A stretch of 64,000 nt of DNA from Dipylidium caninum (taxonomy: Eukaryota; Platyhelminthes; Cestoda; Cyclophyllidea; Dipylidiidae). The notes beneath the pieces are model-generated. The model worked only from the letters and a program-made list of their open reading frames with translations. It was not told the DNA's origin and searched no databases. Positions 35,701 through 47,100 of this stretch are shown here, in pieces (position 1 is the first letter of the stretch; every line of letters starts with the position of its first letter). Both the position numbers and the translations under genes were made by a program. The DNA lies in assembly GCA_017562135.1 (NCBI GenBank), contig QEYB01001046.1:4650001-4714000 (forward strand). Reading direction: 5' to 3'.

Positions 35701-38007
35701 ATGAGGTAGTAAGAAAAAGTTGGACTATTAAAGCAGGTGTATGCAAGGCCTTAATGTAACAGCATAATTTCAAAATGGGAAGTGCAGTAAAGAAATGAAA
35801 GTGGCTTAAAGGCTATAGAGTTGGGAGGCTGTTTATATGAGGTACATAAACCACTCGTATTAAGCATAAGAAAATATTAAGTTGACGAAAGCCTGTTAAT
35901 TAAAACATATACCTTGTGTCAAGTAACTAAAGAATTGAATTGCTCATCTAAACAATATTATCGCATAAAGAAAATCCAGGTTTCGAGTTCAAAATGCTGA
36001 CAATAATTGTCCAAACCACCAGCCCTTCAAAATGGCCTCGGAAAGGACACCACTAGCAGCACATGGGGGAATTAGGGGGAGGGGGAACGGTGTTTGTTAA
36101 GATGGAGAGCTAGGATATTAGCAGCCGAGAAACTATCTAGTCAAGGGGTACGGGAAAAAAATTGATAATCAAGCAAAACAAAATAATTTTGTAACTTCAC
36201 AACAGTAACAAGTATGACTACTTCTAACATATAGACTCAAAAAAGCAAAGCTCTTTATAAGGGGAGAGTTTGCAAAAAGTAATGTTTTAGCACATTTTTC
36301 CCTTGAAAAATCGTTAGTATTCAAACCAAATTATAAAATCTGCCTCGGGACCTCACCACGACGATGAGATAGTCGTTCACTGTATATTCGGTTAGGAGTG
36401 ACGAAAGTAACCTCTTCCTACACTTGATTTCTTGGCCATAGTCCCCAATTTTAATTAGGTCAAGATACACGTGATCGCGAAAATAAAACAAGAATACTAA
36501 CACACCTTTCCACCATCGCTTGGACCAGGTTGTAAAGTAACAGAGGCCGGTGTAGCGAAGGGAAGCTAAAAAGAATTGACGTATAACCAGTTGCAAGCTA
36601 TGGGAAAACGTTACGTCCAGTTGAAATCTGACTTTAAATAATCAAGCTGCTTACCAAATAGATAAGCCCAAATAAGTGATATCGATGGGATAAAATGAAA
36701 CTAGATAGGATCATAGATTTAGCAACTGATATAGAGTAGAATAATAAAAAGTGCAATTTTAGACACACATAGGTGTTGCGTTCTTTGAAACTCAAACAAA
36801 AAATTATACGTATGAGAAGTAAGTGGGTAATTATTTTCTATTTCCTACACAAATTGACACTTTGTTAACACCATCTCAAATTGCTCATATAGCCAAAGAA
36901 TGTAACCCGTTAGTTAAGTAGCATCTTACTACTCGCGCAGGTTAATAATGAAAAAAAAATTAAAAATAATATTTCTAGCTAAAGTTCATCGATGTTGAAA
37001 AAGGTGAGAACCGTACAAAGCAATTACATATAGCACTTGCGTAAGTGAAGCGAAAACAGCATAAAAGATTCAATAATGAGCACTTAATCACTTGATACAT
37101 TCGAACAGGAATGAAATTATAAATGTCAAAAAATCGAAAAACGGTTCATTGAGGAAAACAAAAAATCGGCTGTTCAGTGAACAAAAAACGACACATTGTT
37201 TAGCCTAATATATGCATGCAGAATGGTAAAATATCAAAATTCAAAGAATTCAAAAAATCTCTTAAGCGACAGATGTGTACACTGGTCGATGTCATTTGAA
37301 AAGTCTACATTTTCTATTTGCATGACGCAGTATCAGATGGAAATCATGAAATTTTCGGTTGACAAACATCAAATTCAGTTAGTGTATAAGAAAGATACTA
37401 ATGTCAGGATAATAAGATTAATGATAGTGAACGTACTTCAAAGTAAAATGGGTAAGCACTAGACCCCAACTTTTTGATAAGACGTTCCTGCAGGCGAGTA
37501 AGAGGTTTTACGTCAATGGAGGTATCTTCAGTATCCGCAGAATTTGTGTCCGCAGCGGAAGGGCATTTTTCCCTATTGCCCGCATTACAAGAAGCCACCG
37601 CAACGATAGGAATGGGGTTTGTTGGAATATCACCAACAAATGGCTGTTGGGGCGGGTAGAGCTGTGCGGATGCCAAGAAGAGGTCTTTTCGGAAGGACAA
37701 GCCAAGAACATCCAAATCTTCCCTCCCATAACGAAAGGCAGCTAACACGTGAACAAACACTCGACGATTCTTCACATATGGCTCATCGATGAGGACGACA
37801 CCCTCTACTGAAAATAAAATAACAAGGAAAAACATACCGATTGGGTCAACGTGCGTGAGGTGGTCCAAAAAATCTCTTTTGGATAAGTAGGCTGTAAGCT
37901 AGGAAAAGAGATAAATAACAAACAAAAGTCACCTTTCCGTTCGGACTGCTTTTCTTAAATACTCTGGTACCATGCCTCCTGGCCAGATCATTATCACCAT
38001 CCGCCAT
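29799..38007 (-). CDS. ARRB: Beta-arrestin (GPCR desensitisation and endocytic adaptor)
   Basis: Cytosolic adaptor that binds phosphorylated G-protein-coupled receptors and links them to clathrin and AP-2. The model has 12 exons: 38007-37933, 37898-37838, 37807-37437, 36565-36506, 35407-35340, 33744-33609, 33304-33220, 33150-33078, 32262-32116, 31145-31059, 30635-30405 and 30000-29799. All junctions are in phase, giving 531 residues. The N-domain has [10 protein letters not shown], the phosphate-sensor/finger-loop block [19 protein letters not shown] and [14 protein letters not shown]. The C-domain has [23 protein letters not shown], the [14 protein letters not shown] lariat-loop block and [11 protein letters not shown]. 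The tail keeps a clathrin-box-like FINLED and the AP-2 motif [15 protein letters not shown]. It is longer than vertebrate arrestins (about 410) because of an acidic insert at residues ~98-145 and a longer C-terminal tail. Introns 1 and 2 are 34 and 30 nt; later ones reach about 1.6 kb. Confidence 0.95.
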
Positions 38008-38286
38008 TTACCTATAACTACCCATTAAGCATAAACGCCGTCCAACCAAATAGTTCAAAGTACGAGAATAAGGAAGGACTGATTAAAAGTAACCAACGAT
38101 ACAAAAGCCCAAGAAAAAAATGTCGCCTTGCAGCGAACGTCAGAGGTGATAGGTTTGACAAGAATTAATATTTACACTGCGTACAAAAGTTATATTAAAC
38201 AAAGGATGATATTTGACGAAGCAAACCAAACAGGGTGTACGCATTGCAAGTATTAAAAAATATAAAATTGCAAACACTAAATGGCG
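38008..38286. promoter_or_regulatory. 5' flank of beta-arrestin up to the inverted repeat
   Basis: Only about 280 bases separate the arrestin start codon from the edge of arm 1 of the inverted repeat, so the arrestin promoter either fits here or extends into the repeat. AT-rich, with no core element that I can assign. Confidence 0.35.
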
Positions 38287-38473
38287 CATCAGGAGATTCT
38301 GGCCACTTATTATATGCTGGCATTCATCAATATATCGGGAATCGAGTTAATCGTTGCGTTTGTTGAGGAAAAAGATACGCATTGAGAGATCATTTGAAAG
38401 GCTTTGCTTCCTACCAGCCTCACTCCGTCAGTACTGCATCACCACGAGGCCCCAACCACACAGACACCTGTTC

Positions 38474-39074
38474 CTAATAAACGTCCAAGTATGGTGCAGA
38501 CGTTAGTAAAGTTAGTACCGGTACATGTAATTGAGCAATTGCTTCACTACCTTCGAGGCAATTTTGGCGACTCCCACTGTTGAAAATCCGGGTCATCAGG
38601 ATGGCGGATACCGCGATCTCCGTAAAATTACTCAAAAGCCCCTCGACTTGCTCGACGAAGGACGAATATTGCTGCGTCACCACCCTTTCCTTAAGCAAAG
38701 GGATTAAGGAGGATGACAGGGAACTGATTACGTAGACGCTTTTTTCAAGTCTCCCTCCTACGCATTATCCGCTACTACATGGACTCGTTCACTCGAAATG
38801 CAGTAGTTAGACAAAATTGTTCAACCTTGGCCGATATCCTCAAAAGGATATCTCCTCCCCGCCCGCCACGGGCAATTTTCTTCCCTTGACGTGATTCCCC
38901 TACACGCAATCTCGAAGTCGTTGTCGCGATTTGTCCAATGTACAATGGCCCTTCGTTCATCAATGTCCTGTCGTTAGGACTAAACAGTGCAACCCACCAG
39001 ATTTTCTTCACCTTAGTAACCACTTTCCTACTTTCATTCAATGATCGTGAGTGCGAGGGAAACTGGATCGCCAC
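38474..39074 (-). pseudogene. Unidentified decayed coding-like fragments inside arm 1
   Basis: Two minus-strand frames (38698-38474 and 39074-38775) look protein-like; the first contains LLSNFTEIAVSAILMTRIF and SRQNCLEGSEAIAQLHVPVL. In arm 2 the equivalent frame is broken by a stop just before the shared MTRIFNSGSRQNC part. No family is recognised. It may be a remnant of a repeat-family ORF or a chance frame. Confidence 0.25.
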
Positions 39075-40062
39075 ATTGCCTTCGGTTCGCTAGCGTAGGT
39101 AAGGGCCACCGTAAGGGTAACCAGCCCTGACTTGGCCATTTAAAATAGACACGATACAACGGCCTGCGCAAGGCTATGACCTTACAATTATTGCACAAAT
39201 CCGGTACACAATCTCGCGGAAAGATCTCACTGACCGGATCAAAGTGTCGGATGACTCGACCAAGACTTCAGGACGGTTGGCACACCAATTGTCTCACGAC
39301 AGGATCCGAAATACCCAAAAGTGAGCATCTCCCACACTCACAGGGAAGTGACTTCAATCATTTATTAATCTCATCAGACTCAGGTGGCTCACACATCCAA
39401 GTTGGACTGAAGAGAAGTCGGTTTCACCCTAGACCCTAAACTCAATATAACGCTGTCGAATCCTCCTCCACCAATTGACAAGTTCGATGAAAGGAGTGAC
39501 CTCCTCACCCTGGTCCGTGCGCCTGACCAACACTCTTCCGAACCCACCTGAGACCTAAATCACATTCCGTGGCTCGTGTTGGGAAACGCAACTAAGAGGC
39601 ATATCCCACGAACATTTAAGTCTCAATGCTACCCCCCCCCCCCATAGTATACAACAAGCACGCCTGAAATACTGTTCAGTGAGCAAAGTGTGAAGGCTTT
39701 TACACCACATTCGCGTCTACTTGCACTCGAGACAACTACGAAGGAGATTCAGAGAGCGGAATAATTACAAAACAATGAAAAGCCAACCATTGATGAGCGG
39801 CATGCCTTCGGAGGTAGTCAACATACAATACCTCCTGCATGACATGGCATCCAAGTGATATACACTTGACAATAGCCTCATAAATCCCTGCGGCACTCAA
39901 ACACCAGTAATAGGAAAGGGCATAGAAGGCACTGGGACATATGTGAAGGATTAAACATGTTCCCAGGGCAAGAAATAGAATAAAGCGGCATTCCATTCGC
40001 ATAGTGTATTCACAAATGTTCCTCTTCCGCCTAAACTACGGTTCGCAGTAAGAGAGCTTTCA

Positions 40063-40509
40063 TCAAGTAGGTCTGAAGTTAGAATTCGGGCCTCGTCTGC
40101 GCAACCCGGTACTAGCGACCACCGCGAAAAACCGACGGTTATATTGCATTCTTCGCTTGGCACGGCCCCTCGGCTGCTTCTTCTTATCTTGCTTCTCCAC
40201 TTTCGGGGTCTGACCACGAACCTTCCCAGCACGAGCCAAAGATCCGTGCACCTTGCCTTAAAAATTACGTGATTTTGCCTAGTTCTACCTACCACCAAGG
40301 ACCCCGACGCTCACGTTAATAACACAGTCAGCGGGAAGGATCGGCCAAAATGGTGCCGTTGTGCAGGAGTGATGAACCGCTGTAGAGTTGAATATCTTCT
40401 AGAGGGAAGCCGTCCTCGGAAGCCAAGAGGCATTTTAAGTCCTGCGGCCAGATTGGTGAACTGATGTGTCCACCAGACGCGTTTCGGTAGAGCGAACTAC
40501 TAGATGCAT
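40063..40509 (-). pseudogene. FAU-like (ubiquitin-like/eS30) copy with frameshifted ubiquitin-like half
   Basis: This is the arm 1 copy of the FAU gene at 56152-56595. The start codon (40509) and first 20 codons match, but compared with arm 2 there is one extra T and one extra G near the VHQS codons. The frame then hits a stop at codon 25. A further extra T occurs near the LADLPAD region. The eS30 half (about 40063-40255), including the [12 protein letters not shown] and [11 protein letters not shown] motifs, is intact and identical in protein to arm 2, and the 36-nt intron with its splice sites is preserved. Without those three single-base differences it would code normally, so sequencing error is an alternative to genuine decay. 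Confidence 0.75.
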
Positions 40510-40922
40510 GGCTGAAGGCAGAGGAGAGCGGTACCACAAATCAATTAAGCCGCGAACGTTGCCATCGAATTAAATCATGTCAGATCGTAACTCGATTTAT
40601 GCAGAAGTCGCTTTTACACCCCGATTGGAAACGGTCTCCAATGATTGACGTATTTATTTTGATGAAAGGGCAAACCCAGCGCGAGTTTGAGGATTGGTTG
40701 ATTTTGCAATTTGATTTTTTTCCTGGTTGTCGTGCCGGTGCAAACATGCGTGTGCCAGTATGCATGCCCAAAAGCTTACTTCCTTTGCCGACGAATTTTT
40801 GCGATGTTTCCAGTTGATAATATGCAAACGTTTTTACGTTAATTGAGATCACCGAAAAAAACCGTGATTTTTCTGGCGGCTCATTTGTCCTCAGGTCCCT
40901 GGCTGGCTCTCACACTTAGGGG

Positions 40923-40971
40923 ATGTTTTACCATGTAGGTCCTTCATGTACTGCCATTTTTAGATGCAATT
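40923..40971 (+). pseudogene. Orphan RPB7 first exon, intron 1 and start of exon 2
   Basis: A copy of the RPB7 start: ATGTTTTACCAT (MFYH) at 40923-40934, a 29-nt intron at 40935-40963 with GTAGG donor and TTTTTAG acceptor, then the first eight bases of exon 2. Homology to arm 2 ends at 40971, and the frame reaches a stop about 11 codons on. It was carried here by the inverted duplication. Confidence 0.85.
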
Positions 40972-40995
40972 TAAACATCAGATATTTCTTGCGTC

Positions 40996-41149
40996 GCCAT
41001 AATCTTCCCCTTCTAAAATAACCTTTTTTTATTTTTTTTTTAATTTTTTTTTATGATTTGTGCGTCATTAGCCCTGCTATCCTCTTTTGTTTTATGTTCT
41101 GTGTATGCGTGTGATGTTAAACTTTTTCCGTCTTGTGCTGCATTTAAAA
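40996..41149 (+). promoter_or_regulatory. T-rich tract and 5' leader of the CEP295-like gene
   Basis: Long T runs at about 41027-41053 are followed by a CATTAG acceptor-like site near 41070 and the ATG at 41150. This could be a 3' splice site receiving either the orphan RPB7-derived leader exon from 40.9 kb or a spliced leader, which flatworms use. This is inference from position. Confidence 0.3.
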
Positions 41150-44100
41150 ATGTCAACACATGATCGTGGGTCGTTGGATCGTACTTCGCGCCTCTATCGT
41201 CCAAGTATTCTTGAAATCAATCAACTAAGAGCCTCGGAACTTTCGAACAGGCGAAAGCTGCGCATAATACAAGTTTGTAGACTTCTCTCTAGATACGCTT
41301 TAGGTCCGTCGTTTGGCAAAGGCGCATTCCATACTAGTCAGAAAAAAGTACGATGGGAAACGGCTCATATCTTTTGCCGAACAGGACAGTCTTTTGCGTA
41401 GACAGAAGATTTTAGAAGACTCTGCCGTTCTTCAGAATAAGCAAGTTACCCTTCATAAATTGATGACGAACCTTGGTTGTGCTCACAGAAATGCATCTTC
41501 ATGGGTAATCCTCTACTTTTTATCGATCTGAGACACTTGCAATTGATTAAGCGGATACTTAAACTGTTTGATCGCTTTATTTTTGGCTTCAGATTTATAT
41601 TTTTTCGGTCTGAACTGAATCGTCTAATTCTGCATTTTTCTTTTGGCACTTTATTCTATTTCTTGCTAGCAATTCTATTTACTGAGTTCGTTTAACATGT
41701 TCCTCATTTATCCATAATAGATCCTGGTGTTTCATTTTTGTGCTAGTTTCTCTGCCAACTCCCAGTTGTAGTCGTCTCTGGGGTGGAATTTCTATCGCAT
41801 GTTCTTTTTTTTACCTAATATTACTTCAAAGTTGGTTCTTTTAATCATTGCAGAGGGATCCCACTTTTGAGATCCAGGAACAATTATGTACCAAAAGGAT
41901 TATTGCGAAGAAACGCTATAATGAGGCTTATAAGGATTTGTTAAAAACTAGGTCAGAGTCGTTTCGGGATGTGGAAAAACGTCATCGCTTCCTTGGAACT
42001 GCTCGAACAGTTGAAAGATTAAGGTCGGCAGCTGTTGCGGCCCTCCCACTACCTCCACCTGACCCTCTGGAGCCTCATTTTAATTCTAGAGATGAATCCT
42101 GCATCCTCTGTCAAGGTACTTTTCAAGAATGTTTTATCCCACCATTGATTATGCCTACTACTCAAAATTGATTGTTTTAGGCGTAAAGCATCAGGACTGC
42201 AACTTAGTGGTGGAGGTGGAACAGACGCCACGGGAATCAGCATTGCGCAGGAGACAAACAGCAGAAAATAGAGAGACATATGATATATTGGAACGTGGGT
42301 TGAAGAGTGAAAAAAAGAATTTTGAAGTAAATGTGTGTCGTGCACAAACTAGTATTAGTGGCGAGGTAGTGGATGATGATGCCTTTGCCGTTGCGGTCGC
42401 CGAGAATGAGCGTGCTGTCCTTGCTCATCGAAATGCCCTCCGCACCGCTGCGGAGAGCTCGTTAAGATCGCGCATTCGGTCTCAAGTCGCTCTCAAAAGG
42501 TAGGCATATTCTCTTCAGATTTTTTCGCAAGGATTATATAAAAAATTGAAGTTCTTGGCTTATGGGTAGTGATTTTACGTATTTAGACAAGATTCTTTCC
42601 TGATATAATTGCACACATTTCGAGTAGTCAAAATTTAAATAAATAGTGCCGTTCAAAATGTTAACATTTTTCGTGACTATAGAGCGCACGCAATTCAGGA
42701 GTACGAGCTCTTGCTGCTCCATCTTGATATTGTTCCCACGAATGCAGTGGTGATTGATCAAAAAAATAATTTTTTGAACATACCTGAGGCACCGCCGGTT
42801 CCCAAACGAATTTGTTTTATCGTCTGGAAAGTCGATAAATCGGAGGTCCCGCCAGGTAGATTTGACTATAGCTCATCAAATTTATTTCTTCGATTAATGT
42901 TGTTAGTGTTATGTTTTGTTTGGTTTTTCCTTATGTTTAAAACCGCGATTTCTTGTGGTTATGTCAAATATTCTAGACAGGTACTTTCACTAATTCTCAT
43001 TAAAATTATTTCACTTGGAATCAACATTTCAGTAGTTAGCCTTATTAACTCTTTTATAGTATGTGTTACTCATATCTGCAATGATTATAATAGGATTTTT
43101 GGTCAGAAGTGGACGCTGATGACGTTGTAAAGCAGAGCTCTGGTGTACGCACCCGCGAAGGTTCCTCGCAGTTACCACCTTCCCCAAGTTCTATTGGCCT
43201 GTTCCGTTTTGCTCCTAATAATATCTCTCCTCCCGGATCTTATGAATTCGCTGGTACGACTTCTGTTGTGGAGAGTTCGACAAATATCTACGGGTCTAGA
43301 AGAGTTTATTCCTATCCGAAAGAATTTCCTGAGTTCGATTTTCGCCGTGCATCCACAGTGGGTAATCGATCATCTCCGCCAGGGTTATACGAGAGGACGG
43401 CTTTTGATCGCATGAAAATGCAACTCGAGTATGTGATTTTTTTATTTTTGCTCTTAATTATTTACTCATTTTGATGAATTGCTTTGCTTATTTACAGCTC
43501 TGAAGTTGAAAGTATCGATAAGGCTATACAGGAGCTGCACAAATCCTATACTGATAGTGTTCCCTCTAATAACTCTGTTCAGGGAGATGAAGTAGATTCA
43601 CCTCACACTAATCTTCCCTCTACTCCTGATTCACTGGTACAGTATCCCTCTTCTATTCCTCTTAAGCCTACAATTGAGGTAATGTTTCTTCTAAGCCAGA
43701 AACTTAATCCGTTTAATAATTTTACATTTTAATGATCATGCGACTAATATTTTTGCTGTATACTCGGATCACTTGGATTCTGGCAAATCATTGCGTCGAC
43801 TCTAATGTCATTTAGGTGTTGTGATATACTGTTGAAGTATTTATGTTAATCAAGTATCGTCCAACAATAGTAGTCGATACCCTTCACGGTTCTTAATAAT
43901 CTTTATACAAGATTATTGAGCATTACCTTAAAGTAGTGTGTTGTTTGCCTTATTCGATCAGTATAATTCATTTGGGTGAATTTGTATTCTTATTACCTGC
44001 ATATGTTCCGCTCTTTCTCAGGGCGTTGTCATCAGTACTAAAATTTGACTGTTAAAACTAGCATCAACACTAGGAGATTAGTTGAAAAGAGATTACTCAG

Positions 44101-47100
44101 AAGGGTGATATATCAGAAATCATCATTGAAAATGCATAGCGCACTTCTTCTGACATGTATTGAGCCTTGTTAGAAAAGGCTGCTGCTTTGTTTTTCATAT
44201 TTAAAGCATCTCTATTATGCCCTCAAAATTTATGCACTCTATTTCACCCAAAAAACCAGTATAAGTTTTTTAAAAGTATATCATACTGCATTCTAATCTT
44301 CAGAGAAAATTCGGAGCCTTCTCAGTAACCATCATATCTTTCATTTGGGAGCCTAATATTTATACATTTCTGATACTTTAAGTTGGAACATCTGTAGCAA
44401 CCAAAATTGCTTATTTTTATTCTATTATTAAATGGATTTCGTTAATTTCAATCCTTTTTGATTAAATCCGAAATGTATACCTTAGGAAATTCCAAGCCAA
44501 CACTCCCTTGTAACTAATAAATCAAAAGAAGGGAGCCCCAGCTATCAGCTCTCCTCCACCATGGGACAAGTAGTTAGCCTCCCTTATGCTCTGTCGGCTT
44601 TCTCCATCCCTACGCCAATGGGAAAGTCTGCTTCCGTTAGGTCCGCCGCAAAAAGTAAGCCTATACAAACAACACAGTCATTACGACAGCGTGCGTTGCA
44701 ATTGGTCTTGCGTCAAGCGGAACGCCTTCGTGTCATTGAAGAGGGGACCAGGGGGGTCTAAATGTCTAAATTTCGATCAGCCACCCCATTATTCCCTTCG
44801 TTCGGCTCAGGGCGATGGCGTGGATCTTTCAACTTCTTCAATATCATCTAAATCTTGGTCTTCTAAGAAATTGTACGACACTCAAGTAAGGATATCTCAT
44901 TACTAACCATTTGTAGTCTATTGTTACATATTTAATTTTGTACCTTTTAAGATTTTACAGACACGAGATGACGAAAACTCAGTTTCATTAAGTGATCAGC
45001 CTTTCACTTACTGTATATCTCGGACGCACCCTAATCGGTGCCCCGTCTCATTTTCCAGTCGACAAAAAATTACACATTCAAATTCAGCGCCAGCATCACT
45101 ACTCAACAGCCCTCTCACAACATCTCCTGCCTCTGGCGCTCAACCTGATGATCATCCGCAAGGTTGGTCACCGCCAGAAATAACCAGAAGAGGATTGTTG
45201 CTTCTCTCTGGGATACAACTGTCCCTATTATCGTATAGCAACTTCTCCGCTTTTCAGAACTCTCTGAAAATTGGGTTAAAAGTTAATATTGTCCCAGTCA
45301 TTTTATGAAACTGATGCAATGAAGGGAGTCACCCTAGGGGGAGAAGCTGCAATGCTGGGTATATCATATCTCGGAAGCCTCTTCTATCATTGTAGATCAT
45401 AAAGAAGCCAAAACTGATAATTTTCGGATCCCCTCGAGTAGAATGGGCAGTTCTACGTCCACGAAACAAGATATTCTCCGTCTATATCTTAAGGTTTGTC
45501 GACAACGTTAATAAGAAATATCATATTATTTCATTAATGTTTGCTTTTCTTTCCTCATTATAGCAATTACTAAATGATTGTCACACCGGAATTAGAAATT
45601 TGTTTCTGCACCGTAATGGAATTGGTTTGTCATCAGCTACTGTTTCTGATCTTCACGTAAACAATACTACCTCTGACAGGTTACCCCGGCGTTTGTCACT
45701 CCCTTGTTACACTCAGTCTAACAACAATTTCAAGATTCAGAACATATCATTTCCGCGTGAGACTCTATCAGTCAGCCATTTGGATATCTTCGATGATGCT
45801 TTTAGTTTTCCCATCCAACCATCATTTAAATCAAGTTTATCATCTGCGGATTTCGAACACAATATCAATGACTTAATTGCGAATTCCAAAAATGTTGACT
45901 CACGTGTGCTCAGTGCCTCTTCCACCCAGAATATAAAAGAACACTCGGACTCTCTACCCAAAGATATTTCAACGTCCTTTTCTCCCCACTCTACATCAGA
46001 ATTGTACGACACCTCTTCTGGTTACCCAGGGGATCAATTTAGCATATTAGCTTATAATAACTTGCCGGTTTTTAAAAACAGCAGTGAAACCGGAAAAGAC
46101 TTCCATTTGCCGATTTCTACGAGGAGGGAAATTGGTGTCGTTGAATCGCCCTCGGAAGTCTTTAAACCTATGAGTATAAGTCCATCTTGCCATCGTCTAA
46201 CAAATCAACTGGAAGCAATTACTTCAGAGGACAAGAACTCTGTGGATTCTGAACTGAGTGTCAAGTCATCCCAGATGCCATTATCGAACCATGCAGTTAA
46301 CAAATTTGTGAGCATCCTAGAATCTTGATATCTTAATGCTACACTTTTCATTACTCCTTAACGACTTGTAAGTTTTATGTTGCTAGTCTGAAAGTTCTTT
46401 TTTAGGGATGTATTAATTTGTCTAGCTTCAAAAATACTGTTCCTCGATATTTAATGATAATTCGTGTTAGCTATCCCTTGCGCCTTTTATTATTTTGAGA
46501 GGATTGACACTTGTTTTTTAATGCAAGTTTTCTTACCGCTGTATTTGTGTTTCCTTAGAATGTACCAATACAAAATTGCTCCCTTGTTAACTTTTCCCAC
46601 CGGTTTTACAATATTTCGACTTGGCAGTCTAATTTCTAATTAAAGTATGAGAGTGCTAAGGTTTCGGAAACCATTTTTTAAATATTTTTTGCTTAAGTTT
46701 AATGATAAGCTTTCAAAATTTCTATTGGATTTCCAATTCTAGAATAACAAATCAGCTGCTTTTTCATACAATTTTCCTGCAACTTCGCCGAAGCCGTCCT
46801 ATTCCAATTACCCATCCCCCCCAAATATGCCCTCTGAAAAAACCGGTAAGGTTCCCCGGTCAAAATCGCCTCCACTGTCTCCCCCCAGCTCACTATCGTC
46901 AGCCCAGAAGTGCATCTGGTTTCAAAAGATGAAGTACCGTCTTCATCCTATATCAACTTTTATGGAGGATAAAATGAACTCGCAGGTATCCTTCTGCAAC
47001 TCTTTTCAAACTGACAGTACTCCAAATTCTTCGAGTCGCCCATCAAACCAATTCAGCTATTTGTCATCACACTCGTCTTGTCTTCAGCTTGAGCAACCTT

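Larger units (their letters stand above)
38287..40971. repeat. Large inverted repeat, arm 1
   Basis: This 2685-base segment matches the reverse complement of 55704-58375 nearly base for base. The outer edge is the shared CATCAGGAGATTCTGG; the inner edge is the shared ATGCAATT. Differences are scattered substitutions and 1-3 base indels, including a poly-C tract near 39633 of different length. It contains a decayed FAU copy (minus) and an orphan RPB7 first exon (plus), plus about 1.7 kb of sequence on the FAU 3' side whose short frames I cannot identify. I see no transposase, terminal repeats or target-site duplication, so it reads as a segmental duplication rather than a transposon. Confidence 0.93.

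Noticed and set aside
39176..39439. Plus-strand 87-codon frame in arm 1 as a gene
   Set aside because: Its reading frame differs between the arms and no family is recognised; kept only as a repeat note.
44757..44781. A 25-nt intron in the CEP295-like gene
   Set aside because: Phase works, but removing one G from the adjacent G6 run also restores the frame without invoking an intron shorter than any other in the window.
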